Shown here in pieces: positions 8,663-17,091 of a stretch of DNA of 64,000 nt; positions within the stretch are counted from its first letter, which is position 1, and every line of letters begins with the position of its first letter. The stretch comes from CBFDBF01 sp050304615 (GTDB lineage: Bacteria > Pseudomonadota > Gammaproteobacteria > Chromatiales > Chromatiaceae), in contig JBNLDW010000009.1 of assembly GCA_050304615.1 (NCBI GenBank), positions 1 through 64,000 of the forward strand, given 5' to 3'. Both the position numbers and the translations under genes were made by a program. The notes under the pieces are model-generated. The model was not told where the DNA came from, ran no database searches, and saw only the letters and a program-made list of their open reading frames with translations.

Positions 8663-8854
8663 ATGGCAAAGAAGAAAAAGACAATGAAGGTGACGCTGGT
8701 GCGTAGCATACACGGCCGCCTCAAAAAGCACCAAGCGTGTGTGCGTGGTCTGGGGATACGCCGTATGCACAATACGGTGGAAGTTGAGGATACCCCATCC
8801 ACTCGCGGCATGCTTAACATGGTGTCCTACATGGTTAAGGCTGAGGAGGCATAA
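8663..8854 (+). CDS. rpmD: 50S ribosomal protein L30
   Basis: 63 residues with VTLVRSIHGRLKKHQACVRGLGIRRMHNTVEV, the single L30 domain. It lies 5 bp after rpsE and ends 1 bp before the rplO start. Confidence 0.95.
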   Translation: MAKKKKTMKVTLVRSIHGRLKKHQACVRGLGIRRMHNTVEVEDTPSTRGMLNMVSYMVKAEEA

Positions 8855-8855
8855 G

Positions 8856-9290
8856 GTGCGACTTAATACTATAAAGCCTGCAGCTGGCAGTAATAAAGAC
8901 AGCAAGAGGGTCGGCCGCGGAATCGGTAGTGGCCTGGGTAAGACCGGTGGTCGTGGCCATAAGGGGCAGAAGTCCCGTTCTGGTGGTTTCCATAAGGTTG
9001 GTTTTGAGGGTGGTCAGATGCCTTTACAGCGTCGTCTTCCCAAGATTGGTTTTGCTTCACGCAAGGCTCGTTACAGCGCCGAAGTACGGTTACACGAGTT
9101 GGCTAAGGTTGAGGCGGATGTGGTCGATCTGGCCGCCTTACAGGCCGCTGATATTTTGGCTGACCACATAAAGAAGGCCAAAGTGATCCTCTCCGGTAAA
9201 CTCGAAAAGGCGGTAACGATCCGTGGTCTAGGCGTTACCAAAGGCGCGCGTGCAGCTATTGAAGCTGCCGGCGGCAAGATCGAGGATTAG
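8856..9290 (+). CDS. rplO: 50S ribosomal protein L15
   Basis: The start was set at GTG 8856, behind the GAGGAGG inside the end of rpmD, giving 144 residues (the E. coli length) that begin VRLNTIKPAAGSNKDSKRVG; the longer open frame upstream is only overlap with rpmD. GRGIGSGLGKTGGRGHKGQKSR is the L15 signature. L15 is a late 50S assembly protein. Confidence 0.95.
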   Translation: MRLNTIKPAAGSNKDSKRVGRGIGSGLGKTGGRGHKGQKSRSGGFHKVGFEGGQMPLQRRLPKIGFASRKARYSAEVRLHELAKVEADVVDLAALQAADILADHIKKAKVILSGKLEKAVTIRGLGVTKGARAAIEAAGGKIED

Positions 9291-10643
9291 ATGGCAAACA
9301 GGGGTTCACAAGCGGGCGGTGCCATTGCCAGTATGGGCAAGATGACAGAGCTGCGGCAGCGGCTACTGTTTGTATTTGGCGCTCTACTGGTATTTCGGGT
9401 CGGTACATTCGTCCCGGTTCCCGGGGTGAATCCAGCTGCATTGGCTCTCATGTTTGAACAGCAGCAAGGTACTATTTTAGACATGTTTAACATGTTCTCT
9501 GGTGGTGCCTTGAAGCGGGCCAGTTTGTTTGCCCTGGGCATAATGCCCTACATATCTGCCTCCATTATCATGCAGCTTATGTCTGCGGTGCTTCCCAAGC
9601 TGGAGCAGTTAAAGAAAGAGGGTGAGGCGGGACGCCGGAAGATCACCCAATATACCCGTTACGGGACAGTAGTGTTGGCGACATTTCAGGCGATAGGTAT
9701 CGCAGCTGCACTGCAGACACAGCAGGCAGGTGGTATGTCTGTGGTAATTAATGCCGGGCCTGGTTTTATCTTCACAGCGGCCTTGTCGCTAGTTACCGGC
9801 ACTATGTTTTTGATGTGGCTGGGTGAACAGATTACAGAGCGTGGTATCGGTAACGGTATCTCGTTGATTATTTTTGCAGGTATTGTCGCTGGTTTGCCGG
9901 CAGCAATCGGCGGTACTTTAGAGTTAGTGAATACCGGCGAGATGAAAGCAGTGAGTGTGCTGCTGCTGTTTATATTGGCAATTGGCGTAACCGCCTTTGT
10001 GGTTTTTGTTGAGCGTGGTCAACGTAGGATTACGGTGAATTATGCCAAGCGTCAGCAGGGTCGGAAGATGTTTGCTGCGCAGACCAGCCACCTACCGCTA
10101 AAGCTAAATATGGCAGGTGTTATTCCGCCGATCTTTGCCTCTAGTATTATACTTTTCCCCTCTACTCTGGGGCAGTGGCTTGGGACTCAGGAAAGTATGC
10201 GCTGGCTACTGAAGATTGTTGGCAAGATTGTACCTGGTGAGCCGATTTACGTAATGTTGTATGCCACGGCGATTGTATTTTTCTGCTTTTTTTACACCGC
10301 CCTGGTATTTAATTCCAAGGATACGGCGGATAACCTGAAAAGATCTGGGGCATTTATCCCGGGTATTCGCCCTGGCGAGCAGACCGCTAAATACATTGAT
10401 GCAGTGATGTCACGGTTGACCATGGCAGGTGCGATTTATATTACCCTGGTATGTCTGCTGCCAGAGTTTCTGATTGTAGCCTGGCATGTACCGTTCTATT
10501 TTGGGGGCACATCGCTGCTCATAATCGTGGTTGTGGTTATGGATTTTATTGCCCAGGTACAGGCTCATCTGATGTCTCATCAGTATGAGGGGTTGATGAA
10601 AAAAGCCAATTTAAAGGGTGGTGGCGCTGGACTATTGCGCTAA
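9291..10643 (+). CDS. secY: Protein translocase subunit SecY
   Basis: 450 residues with ten predicted membrane segments. It has FVPVPGVNP early, then the plug-region sequence GGALKRASLFALGIMPYISASII, and the cytoplasmic loop GMGNGI-like block ITERGIGNGISLIIFAGIV. SecY is the channel of the SecYEG translocon in the inner membrane. Its ATG is the base after the rplO stop, so it is translated from the same message. Confidence 0.97.
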   Translation: MANRGSQAGGAIASMGKMTELRQRLLFVFGALLVFRVGTFVPVPGVNPAALALMFEQQQGTILDMFNMFSGGALKRASLFALGIMPYISASIIMQLMSAVLPKLEQLKKEGEAGRRKITQYTRYGTVVLATFQAIGIAAALQTQQAGGMSVVINAGPGFIFTAALSLVTGTMFLMWLGEQITERGIGNGISLIIFAGIVAGLPAAIGGTLELVNTGEMKAVSVLLLFILAIGVTAFVVFVERGQRRITVNYAKRQQGRKMFAAQTSHLPLKLNMAGVIPPIFASSIILFPSTLGQWLGTQESMRWLLKIVGKIVPGEPIYVMLYATAIVFFCFFYTALVFNSKDTADNLKRSGAFIPGIRPGEQTAKYIDAVMSRLTMAGAIYITLVCLLPEFLIVAWHVPFYFGGTSLLIIVVVVMDFIAQVQAHLMSHQYEGLMKKANLKGGGAGLLR

Positions 10644-10682
10644 CGCCAGAATATATATTTAGTTTGGAGTGGAGAATAAGCC

Positions 10683-10796
10683 ATGAAAGTGCGGGCTTCC
10701 GTTAAAAAAATCTGCCGTAATTGCAAGATTGTACGGCGTAATGGGGTTGTACGTGTCATCTGTAAGGATGGGCGTCACAAGCAGCGTCAGGGCTGA
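10683..10796 (+). CDS. rpmJ: 50S ribosomal protein L36, zinc-binding form
   Basis: A 37-residue ORF read by eye, beginning MKVRASVKKICRNCKIV and ending DGRHKQRQG, with GGAGTGGAG 11 bp before the ATG. Cys11, Cys14, Cys27 and His32 form the zinc site, so this is the C-plus type, which in zinc-regulated bacteria is replaced by a C-minus paralog under zinc limitation. The gene sits between secY and rpsM, its standard place. Confidence 0.96.
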   Translation: MKVRASVKKICRNCKIVRRNGVVRVICKDGRHKQRQG

Positions 10797-10889
10797 TGTC
10801 TTGCTTGATTTACCCTCTATTTACAGATAAAATTATATGTTTTCCGCGCGTCGTGCGGGGGAAAGTGTTTTATGTTAGGAGCAACCTGA

Positions 10890-11246
10890 ATGGCTCGAAT
10901 TGCAGGCGTTAATATTCCCGACCGTAAGCATACGGTAATCGCGCTGACCTCCATATATGGGGTTGGTCGGACTCTGGCTGGCAGGGTTTGTGCGGCCACT
11001 GGAATTGCCGAGAATACTCGGATTATGGATCTGACCGAAGGCGAAGTGGATGCGCTACGTACAGAAGTAGCCAAATACACCATTGAGGGTGATTTGCGGC
11101 GTGAGGTCTCAATGAACATCAAGAGGTTGATGGATCTTGGTTGTAACCGCGGCATTCGGCATCGGCGCGGATTGCCGCTTCGGGGGCAACGTACCAGGAC
11201 AAATGCTCGTACCCGCAAGGGGCCAAGGCGTCCAATTAAGCGTTAG
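10890..11246 (+). CDS. rpsM: 30S ribosomal protein S13
   Basis: 118 residues with MARIAGVNIPDRKHTVIALTSIYGVG, the helix-two-turn-helix region, and the basic tail RGLPLRGQRTRTNARTRKGPRRP that contacts P-site tRNA. It opens the alpha-operon section. A 93-bp gap with a GGAGCAACC site separates it from rpmJ. Confidence 0.97.
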   Translation: MARIAGVNIPDRKHTVIALTSIYGVGRTLAGRVCAATGIAENTRIMDLTEGEVDALRTEVAKYTIEGDLRREVSMNIKRLMDLGCNRGIRHRRGLPLRGQRTRTNARTRKGPRRPIKR

Positions 11247-11321
11247 GGATTAACAGTTTTATAGCTCCGGTGCTGTAAGGCCGGGAAACTTTTAGCGGTA
11301 ATAACTCGCAGGAAACAGCAA

Positions 11322-11711
11322 GTGGTAAAAGCAACCAGCAGTTCGCGGAAGAAGGTAAAAAAGGTCGTTACTGACGGAGTGGCGCATATTCATGCCTCTT
11401 TCAATAATACGATCATCACCATAACTGACCGCCAGGGTAATGCGCTCTCTTGGGCAACTGCTGGTGGTTCCGGTTTTCGTGGTTCACGCAAAAGCACACC
11501 GTTCGCAGCGCAGGTTGCTGCTGACCGTGCCGGAGAGAAGGCTAAAGAGTACGGCCTGCAGAATCTGGACGTGCATGTTAATGGGCCAGGACCGGGACGT
11601 GATTCAGCAGTACGTTCGCTAAATAATTTGGGTTTTAAGATCACCAGTATTACCGATGTTACCCCCATTCCACATAATGGGTGCCGGCCACCTAAAAAAC
11701 GCCGGGTCTGA
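11322..11711 (+). CDS. rpsK: 30S ribosomal protein S11
   Basis: 129 residues starting at GTG behind GCAGGAAACAGC. HIHASFNNTIITITDRQGN and GPGPGRDSAVRSLNNLGFKI are S11 signatures, as is the C-terminal HNGCRPPKKRRV. S11 forms the platform with S7 and S18. Confidence 0.97.
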   Translation: MVKATSSSRKKVKKVVTDGVAHIHASFNNTIITITDRQGNALSWATAGGSGFRGSRKSTPFAAQVAADRAGEKAKEYGLQNLDVHVNGPGPGRDSAVRSLNNLGFKITSITDVTPIPHNGCRPPKKRRV

Positions 11712-11725
11712 GGAGTTATCGAATT

Positions 11726-12346
11726 ATGGCAAGATATATTGGTCCAAAGTGTAAGCTGAGCCGTCGTGAAGGAACAGATCTGTTCCTGAAGAGCCGAGTT
11801 CGCTCTCTTGAATCCAAATGTAATATGGAGAAAGTGCCTGGTCAGACCGTAGACCGGCGTAGGCGTATATCCGATTATGGATTACAGCTGCGAGAAAAGC
11901 AGAAGGTTCGCCGTATATACGGAATTATGGAGAAGCAGTTCCGTAACTACTACAAGAGTGCGGCCCAGGCTAAGGGTGCGACTGGTGAGAATTTATTACA
12001 GATGTTGGAGCAGCGTCTGGATAATGTGGTTTATCGTATGGGCTTTGGTAGTACTCGTGCAGAATCCCGGCAACTGGTAAGTCACAAGTCGATTGAAGTA
12101 AATGGTCGGGTCGTTAACATCCCGTCTTTTCAGGTGAAGGCAGATGATGTCATAACTGTACGGGAGAAAGCCAAGAAGCAGACCCGCATTCAAGGGGCCC
12201 TGAGTCTGGCTGAGCAGTATGGTTTTGTGGAGTGGATTGAGGTTGATCCTAAGGCGATGAAGGGAGTGCTGAAACGCATTCCGGATCGCTCTGAACTCCC
12301 GGCCGAAATCAATGAGCAGCTGGTGGTTGAGCTGTACTCCAAGTAA
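11726..12346 (+). CDS. rpsD: 30S ribosomal protein S4
   Basis: 206 residues with the N-terminal MARYIGPKCKLSRREGTDLF and an S4 RNA-binding domain (RLDNVVYRMGFGSTRAESRQLVSHKSIEVNGR, about residues 95-126). S4 nucleates 30S assembly and in E. coli represses the alpha operon by binding a pseudoknot near rpsM. It sits 14 bp after rpsK. Confidence 0.97.
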   Translation: MARYIGPKCKLSRREGTDLFLKSRVRSLESKCNMEKVPGQTVDRRRRISDYGLQLREKQKVRRIYGIMEKQFRNYYKSAAQAKGATGENLLQMLEQRLDNVVYRMGFGSTRAESRQLVSHKSIEVNGRVVNIPSFQVKADDVITVREKAKKQTRIQGALSLAEQYGFVEWIEVDPKAMKGVLKRIPDRSELPAEINEQLVVELYSK

Positions 12347-12370
12347 GGACGAGTTTAAAGAGGTTCATCA

Positions 12371-13375
12371 ATGCCAGATTTTGTCGCCGATTTTTTAAAG
12401 CCGCGCTTGGTTGATATCCAAGCGATTTCTCCACTTCACGCCAGGGTTGCCCTGGAGCCGCTAGAGCGTGGGTTTGGCCACACGCTGGGCAATGCCCTAC
12501 GGCGGATATTGCTTTCTTCTATGCCAGGATGTGCCGTAGTAGAGGTTGAGATTCAGGGAGTACTACATGAGTACACAACTATCGAGGGTGTACAAGAGGA
12601 TGTGCTGGATATACTGCTCAATCTTAAAGAGCTAGCAATCAGTATGCATGCCAGGGATGAGGCCAGCCTGATCTTGAAGAAAAAAGGTATAGGTCCGGTG
12701 TTGGCAAGCGATATTGAGCTAGATCATGATGTGGAGATTGCCAATCCTGATCACGTTATTGCTAACCTGACTAAGGATGGTGAAATCGATATGATCCTGA
12801 AGGTCAAACGTGGTATTGGTTACCAGCCAGTCAGTAGCCGCCAAGACGAGAGCGGTGATGAAGACGGTGCTATAGGTAGGTTGCGTCTTGATGCCTCTTA
12901 TACTCCGGTGCATCGGGTCTCCTACTCCGTAGAGGCAGCACGAGTTGAGCAACGTACTGACCTGGATCGCCTGGTTATTGACCTTGAGACCGATGGTACT
13001 ATTGACGCTGAAGACGCAATTCGACGCGCCGCTACTATCCTCCAGGATCAGTTGTCAGCCTTTGCAATACTGGATAAGAGTACAGCTGGTGAAGCAGAGC
13101 AAGAGAGCAGTGAGCCGGCTATAGACCCAATCCTGCTACGCCCAGTAGATGATCTGGAGTTGACAGTGCGTTCCGCCAACTGTCTAAAGGCTGAGAACAT
13201 TTTCCGTATCGGTGATCTTATTCAGCGTACTGAGGTAGAGCTGCTAAAAACTCCAAATCTTGGTAAGAAGTCACTGACCGAGATCAAGGATGTGTTGGCA
13301 ACCCGTGGCCTTTCTCTGGGGATGAGGCTTGAAAACTGGCTACCTGAGACGGCAGCAGACGACGGTCAGGCCTAA
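12371..13375 (+). CDS. rpoA: RNA polymerase subunit alpha
   Basis: 334 residues. The N-terminal assembly domain shows PLERGFGHTLGNALRRILLSSMPG; the C-terminal domain (about 250-325) has the UP-element and activator contact helix RSANCLKAENIFRIGDLIQR and the PNLGKKSLTEIKDVL helix-hairpin-helix. The dimer scaffolds beta and beta-prime. Its location between rpsD and rplQ is the standard gammaproteobacterial order. Confidence 0.98.
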   Translation: MPDFVADFLKPRLVDIQAISPLHARVALEPLERGFGHTLGNALRRILLSSMPGCAVVEVEIQGVLHEYTTIEGVQEDVLDILLNLKELAISMHARDEASLILKKKGIGPVLASDIELDHDVEIANPDHVIANLTKDGEIDMILKVKRGIGYQPVSSRQDESGDEDGAIGRLRLDASYTPVHRVSYSVEAARVEQRTDLDRLVIDLETDGTIDAEDAIRRAATILQDQLSAFAILDKSTAGEAEQESSEPAIDPILLRPVDDLELTVRSANCLKAENIFRIGDLIQRTEVELLKTPNLGKKSLTEIKDVLATRGLSLGMRLENWLPETAADDGQA

Positions 13376-13425
13376 ACAGGCTAGCCGGATCGATTAAAAT
13401 ATTAGTTTAAGAAGGAAGTAGACCC

Positions 13426-13815
13426 ATGCGTCATCGTAAGTCAGGGCGTCAGCTAAATAGAAACAGCAGCCACCGCAAGGCCATGTTTCGCAACATGACC
13501 TGCTCACTGCTGCGCCATGAGCTGATCAAGACCACACTGCCCAAGGCCAAAGAGCTGCGACGTGTGGCTGAACCTATTATCACTATTGGCAAGGTTGACA
13601 GTGTTGCCAAACGCCGCCTTGCATTTGATCGTCTGCGTGACAAAGAGATGGTAGGCAAGCTATTCAATGAGATTGGTCCTCGTTACACTGAGAGACCTGG
13701 TGGTTATCTGCGTATCCTCAAGTGTGGATATCGCGCTGGTGATAAGGCGCCGATGGCCTATGTTGAACTGGTAGATCGTCCTGACTTGCAAGGTGAGGCA
13801 GTCGAGGTCGAATAA
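13426..13815 (+). CDS. rplQ: 50S ribosomal protein L17
   Basis: 129 residues with MRHRKSGRQLNRNSSHRKAMFRNM and GGYLRILKCGYRAGDKAPMAYVELV, both diagnostic. L17 lies near the tunnel exit. An AAGGAAG site precedes the ATG, and the operon terminator follows 25 bp after the stop. Confidence 0.97.
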   Translation: MRHRKSGRQLNRNSSHRKAMFRNMTCSLLRHELIKTTLPKAKELRRVAEPIITIGKVDSVAKRRLAFDRLRDKEMVGKLFNEIGPRYTERPGGYLRILKCGYRAGDKAPMAYVELVDRPDLQGEAVEVE

Positions 13816-13840
13816 CAGCAACATCATAGTGCAATATTAG

Positions 13841-13868
13841 AAACCGGGTCCGTGTGGCCCGGTTTTTT
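13841..13868 (+). terminator. Rho-independent terminator of the ribosomal operon
   Basis: A hairpin pairs AAACCGGGTC with GGCCCGGTTT across a 4-5 base loop and runs into six T residues (13863-13868). It lies just after rplQ and ends the long ribosomal transcription unit. Confidence 0.9.
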
Positions 13869-14076
13869 GTTGCGCGTCTGCTTCAATCCGGGTGCCTTCC
13901 AGGAGATCATATCGAGCGATTCAAAATTGTTGGGGGGTCGGTAAATTGGCGTAACTACGCCGTTTGCAGCTGTCATTAAATGGTGTTGATTCACAATATG
14001 CGGGTAATCTCCTTGTTATTCTGATAGTTGGAGGATAGATTTAGCACTTAGGAGCAATATTAAGGTTAATAGGCTC

Positions 14077-14994
14077 ATGTCAAACGAACGTCGTATTGCA
14101 GAGGCCTCATCTCTTCGGGAATTATTCCGCGAACAGTGGAGTTCCTTGAGCAGCCTTTTGGGCGAACGGAATGTACGCCAGATGGAAGAGCAGCAACGAG
14201 AGCTGGTGGTGGATGCTGCCATCGATAATGTTGTAACCAAAACTGATGCGCGTATTCGTGCTATCGGCAGTTATAAGAAGAGTCTACGACAGAGCGTACA
14301 CGCGATCCTAGAGCATGTCGAAGGGTTAGTGGCTAGCCTTCCCCCGGCACAGCAGATTAACCAGCAGACCTTTGTTACTGCCAAGAATATCAATCGTTTC
14401 TTTGTTAGTGCTGGAGAGATGCAGGAGATCTTCAGCCGTTCATATGAGTTGCAGCAATATTTTGCTGAACACAGGGCGGAGGAACAGGAAGAAGCCTATT
14501 GCTTGCTGTCTATGTATAAGCAAGAGAAAAACGTTCTCGGTATGGGAGTAGAGAATAATCTTTTGGTGCGTGATCAGCGCAAGACCAACATTAACTTCCG
14601 TGGGCATAAGGTTACGGCCTCAAGTGTAGATGAATGCGAATTACGTAGCGCATTAAAACGCATATTATTTGATCGTATAGCTGCCTTTATTCGCTCAGAA
14701 TTAAGCGGTGAGCTGGGGCTGGCTAAACAGCACCCTCAACTTTCACTCGACCGGTTGTGTAAGGCCATGAGTAGGCCGCGCAAGCTGATTGGCGTAGAGC
14801 ATAACAGCCTGCAGGTCGACCGGCTTGGCACCCTGCAGGTAGAAGAGTCAGTAGATGAAGACAACATAATTCAGCTGGACGAGATCAAAATAGCCGAATT
14901 GCCTAGAGAGATCATACTTCTTGCCAGATACCCCAGGAGTGAGATGTTGTCACTGGATGAGTTACGTCAGAGATCGGAGCAATATCTGGGATAG
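14077..14994 (+). CDS. Uncharacterised cytoplasmic protein, 305 residues
   Basis: I do not recognise a family. The product has no signal peptide or membrane segment and is rich in charged residues and glutamine, with long predicted helices in the first half (residues 1-150, for example QMEEQQRELVVDAAIDNVV and YFAEHRAEEQEEAYCLL) that could form a coiled coil. The C-terminal half holds basic and acidic patches and no obvious catalytic motif. It is a lone gene behind the ribosomal terminator, with its own 260-bp upstream gap, and lies outside the proposed island boundary at 15.74 kb. The ATG has only a weak AAGG 12 bp upstream, so the exact start is uncertain. Confidence 0.75.
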   Translation: MSNERRIAEASSLRELFREQWSSLSSLLGERNVRQMEEQQRELVVDAAIDNVVTKTDARIRAIGSYKKSLRQSVHAILEHVEGLVASLPPAQQINQQTFVTAKNINRFFVSAGEMQEIFSRSYELQQYFAEHRAEEQEEAYCLLSMYKQEKNVLGMGVENNLLVRDQRKTNINFRGHKVTASSVDECELRSALKRILFDRIAAFIRSELSGELGLAKQHPQLSLDRLCKAMSRPRKLIGVEHNSLQVDRLGTLQVEESVDEDNIIQLDEIKIAELPREIILLARYPRSEMLSLDELRQRSEQYLG

Positions 14995-15172
14995 TTATCT
15001 TCTCTGTCCCGCTAATTGGTACACTAGATTACCTAATTCCTGCGCTTTGGCGTGGGAATGGGTATTATAGTATCGGTAGCTAATTTCGTAGCCCTTAACC
15101 TTCATAGCTTTTTTCATATTCCCAGCGAGGGGCTACGAGCCTATTTCTTTTGCTTGCCCAAAAGAAAATAGG

Positions 15173-15537
15173 CGAAAGAAAAGGGCACTCCACGACTTGC
15201 CCTTCGGGTACCCTCCGTTCCTCACCGCTCCAGGGGCTCCAGCGAAGGGATATCCCTATCCCTCACTGGAGGCGCCACTTCCCTGTGGCGCCCTTTCAGG
15301 CCCAATCCTGTATCGGTTCCGGTACTCGGCTGCGTCGCAGGAGGTTTTGGGTGACCACCCCAATAACGTGTGTTACACCGAGCATCGCAGTTGTAAGCGG
15401 GAATAGCCTATTATGGGAGCGACAGGGATGTCGCTCCTGTCCATAGGGGCACAGGACGCCCCTTATGGACAGCCCAGCTTGAAACGAGAAGCGCAGGGCA
15501 CCCGCAGGGTGGAACACTTGGGTGCTCTTTTCTTTCG
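15173..15537. repeat. MITE-like non-coding repeat with terminal inverted repeats
   Basis: The ends 15173-15188 (CGAAAGAAAAGGGCAC) and 15522-15537 are inverted copies matching at 15 of 16 bases. Between them lie several GC-rich hairpins, such as GGAGCGACA paired with TGTCGCTCC near 15417-15438, and no convincing gene; short open frames occur in several phases but none has a ribosome site. The composition and the AAAAGAAAATAGGCGAAAGAAAAG entry sequence resemble dispersed intergenic repeats I have seen in other gammaproteobacteria. Copy number in this genome cannot be judged from the window. Confidence 0.6.
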
Positions 15538-15592
15538 TCCCTTTCATTTGTTCGGCGCATCCCTGCGCCTCACCCCTTCGGGGCTAACGCGT

Positions 15593-15613
15593 AAAATTGC
15601 TCCCGGCAATTTT
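15593..15613. other. Perfect 8-bp hairpin AAAATTGC/GCAATTTT
   Basis: AAAATTGC and GCAATTTT are separated by TCCCG. It could act as a weak terminator in either direction, since both flanks are A/T-rich, or simply be the far edge of the adjacent repeat element. The rest of 14,995-15,739 outside this and the repeat holds no gene that I can support. Confidence 0.35.
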
Positions 15614-15721
15614 ATGAGCGAGTATTAGAAAGGGACTTGCAGCCTGCTATCAGGGGCAGGTTAAGACAACAGAGCGTTTAGGCTGCGAAATTTATTACAG
15701 ATGTTGCAAAAAATAAAACTG

Positions 15722-15787
15722 TTACCCCAGTATCTTGCGTAGATACTGCCCGGTATATGAGCGCTCTACTGCAGCCACCTGTTCCGG
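15722..15787 (-). pseudogene. Remnant of a uvrA 3' end (21 codons and stop)
   Basis: Read on the - strand, this stretch encodes PEQVAAVERSYTGQYLRKILG and a TAA stop. That is the C-terminus of UvrA; the intact protein in this window ends PEQVAAVERSYTGQYLKPFLR. Homology stops abruptly before the Pro codon. Bases 15740-15789 match 35145-35194 of the intact uvrA at 46 of 50 positions, in the same orientation. Three of the four differences are silent or outside shared residues, so it behaves like a diverged uvrA end rather than a recent copy. I read it as the displaced end of uvrA left when the neighbouring island arrived. Confidence 0.8.
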
Positions 15788-15789
15788 GG
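15740..15789. repeat. Left direct repeat bounding the island (uvrA 3' end copy)
   Basis: This 50-bp sequence matches 35145-35194 with four mismatches, in direct orientation, 19.4 kb apart. The pair brackets the accessory gene set, the arrangement left by elements that integrate into the 3' end of a gene. No integrase gene is present between the copies, so calling them attachment sites is inference. Confidence 0.55.
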
Positions 15790-15915
15790 ATCACTTGGTG
15801 AAGACTGGCTCATCGGTGGTAATTGCAACGACTAACTGGTTACCGATGCGGAGGATATTGACTTATTACCCCCCAATCTGTATAAGATTGATTAAGGGAG
15901 TTCATATCTATCATA

Positions 15916-16077
15916 GGCAAGGAGGCATAACAATTGAATCTAAAACCCCCTCCAATTTTCACCTTCAACAATCTGTTTGTGCAGAGACAGACTGGTGTCT
16001 GTCATTTTAAACTTGTCGTGGCAATGGGGTATGACATCTAACAATATAACAATAACTAAAAAAAGGACAACATTTTG
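15916..16077 (+). repeat. Duplicated leader cassette, copy A
   Basis: This segment is matched by 17430-17587. The shared parts are CAAGGAGGC, a TTG-initiated 35/37-codon frame, TAACAATAACTAAAA, GGACAACA and the TTGTACAA that starts the next gene. Copy A has extra bases after the peptide stop. The two downstream proteins are unrelated beyond their first three residues, so a leader rather than a whole gene was duplicated. Confidence 0.75.
15934..16041 (+). CDS. Conserved small ORF in duplicated leader, copy A (35 residues)
   Basis: The frame starts at TTG behind a near-perfect AAGGAGG and encodes a 35-residue peptide starting MNLKPPPIFTFNN and ending VVAMGYDI. Its partner at 17447 shares 23 of 35 residues, with many silent third-base changes (AAT/AAC, CTA/CTG, AAA/AAG, ATC/ATA) and one in-frame two-codon gap. 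That pattern indicates selection on the peptide. No signal sequence or known motif is visible; a single Cys lies in GVC. It ends 33 bp before the next gene, so it could be a regulatory leader peptide, a small partner protein, or the end of a lost gene. Confidence 0.6.
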   Translation: MNLKPPPIFTFNNLFVQRQTGVCHFKLVVAMGYDI

Positions 16078-17091
16078 TACAACACATCTTTTGGCGAACA
16101 CAGTCCGCTGGCCCTCTTTCGGAATTGGCCGGGCGCTTTAGCACTGTTTATCAGCCTGTCACTTTTATCTGTCACCAATCGTGCGTTAGCAGAAAGCTAC
16201 GTCCCCTATGGCTACAAATTTGAACCCCTTCCCAAATACGACGAGCTGCGTAAACCGGCCAAGGGCCGCGGCACCTACCTCAAAGACCCCAACGTCTGGG
16301 TCTACACACGAGAGTTCGCCGAGCGCTTCGGTATGCCGGAGAGGTGGATAGATGAGAGCCTGAAAGGCGCCCAGGCGGTGGCCTACCTGGTCGAGGCATC
16401 CAATACCCAGAGTTGCGGCTTTTTTGGTGAGAAAGAGAACTGCCGACCCAGGCTGTACTGTATCTTTGATCTTTATATTACCGATGAAGAGAGCGCCAAG
16501 TTACCATGGGAGTCTCATAAGTCTGCGGATTGGATCGGTAAAGATAGCTCAAGAGTCTTTTTAAACTCTCAACATGAAGAAGATCATTGGCACTGGACAG
16601 ATGAGGTGCGAGGTATCCGTTATGTACGCAGAGGCCCCACTGGCCTGCGTTCAGTGGTGTTTGTAGAGGGGCCGCCGAGTAAAAAACATGACTGGGTATA
16701 CTCAGGCCAGGGGCCCATGTACATGCGCTCCTACCGGCGCGATTTTTTCAAAGGTCTGGATCTGCTTGAACTCACAGGTTGCATGGTGACCAGGGCAGAT
16801 AAACCGGTGCGAATCTACTTTCTCGATCCACAGCCGAGTATGAATGAACCGCAGTATCGCCTGCCCAATGGTGAGGTGAATCGTCTTAAATTAGATGCAG
16901 CGAAGAAATTACGCCACGAAAAATGGAATGCAGGTAATCCCCCCCCACAAGGTGAGACTGCCCGATGCATATATGGAGAGGGTTGCCGCCCACGACAAAG
17001 CGGTGCGCCAGGAGCGCAGTCTGGCAGCGGAGGCGTGGCGGCGCTTGCAGGGCCAGAAAACAGAACAGCAACCCAAAGAGCAGCAGTCTGA
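16075..17091 (+). CDS. Exported protein of unknown function, frame shifted at a C8 tract
   Basis: Translation starts at TTG behind AAAAGGACAAC, a start conserved with the second leader copy. Residues 1-39 are a Sec signal peptide (hydrophobic ALALFISLSLLSVTNRALA, likely cleaved after ALA), so the product goes to the periplasm or beyond. I do not recognise the mature domain, which is rich in Trp, Tyr and paired Cys (for example CGFFGEKENC). In the read sequence the frame ends at 17091 with a Gly/Ala-rich tail of low plausibility. If the C8 run at 16939-16946 had seven bases, the frame would continue as HKVRLPDAYMERVAAHDK to a stop at 17131, ending in a basic LWRRFIHWLL. That version looks like the native C-terminus, giving 351 residues. 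Confidence 0.7.
   Translation: MYNTSFGEHSPLALFRNWPGALALFISLSLLSVTNRALAESYVPYGYKFEPLPKYDELRKPAKGRGTYLKDPNVWVYTREFAERFGMPERWIDESLKGAQAVAYLVEASNTQSCGFFGEKENCRPRLYCIFDLYITDEESAKLPWESHKSADWIGKDSSRVFLNSQHEEDHWHWTDEVRGIRYVRRGPTGLRSVVFVEGPPSKKHDWVYSGQGPMYMRSYRRDFFKGLDLLELTGCMVTRADKPVRIYFLDPQPSMNEPQYRLPNGEVNRLKLDAAKKLRHEKWNAGNPPPQGETARCIYGEGCRPRQSGAPGAQSGSGGVAALAGPENRTATQRAAV
16939..16946. repeat. Poly-C tract (C8) that switches the reading frame
   Basis: Eight C residues follow AAT in codon 288 of the gene that starts at 16075. Loss of one C joins the upstream frame to an open frame ending at 17131. Tracts like this are common sites of slipped-strand change, and also of sequencing error. Confidence 0.65.

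Noticed and set aside
10797..10889. An internal promoter or S4-binding pseudoknot before rpsM
   Set aside because: The 93-bp gap has some pairing potential, but no element could be defined by eye with confidence.
15150..15628. Several overlapping frames of 69-98 codons
   Set aside because: All lie in the inverted-repeat element, overlap one another, lack start signals and have low-complexity translations.
15790..15915. tRNA-like or integrase remnant at the left island edge
   Set aside because: No clover-leaf or integrase motif could be found in this short stretch.
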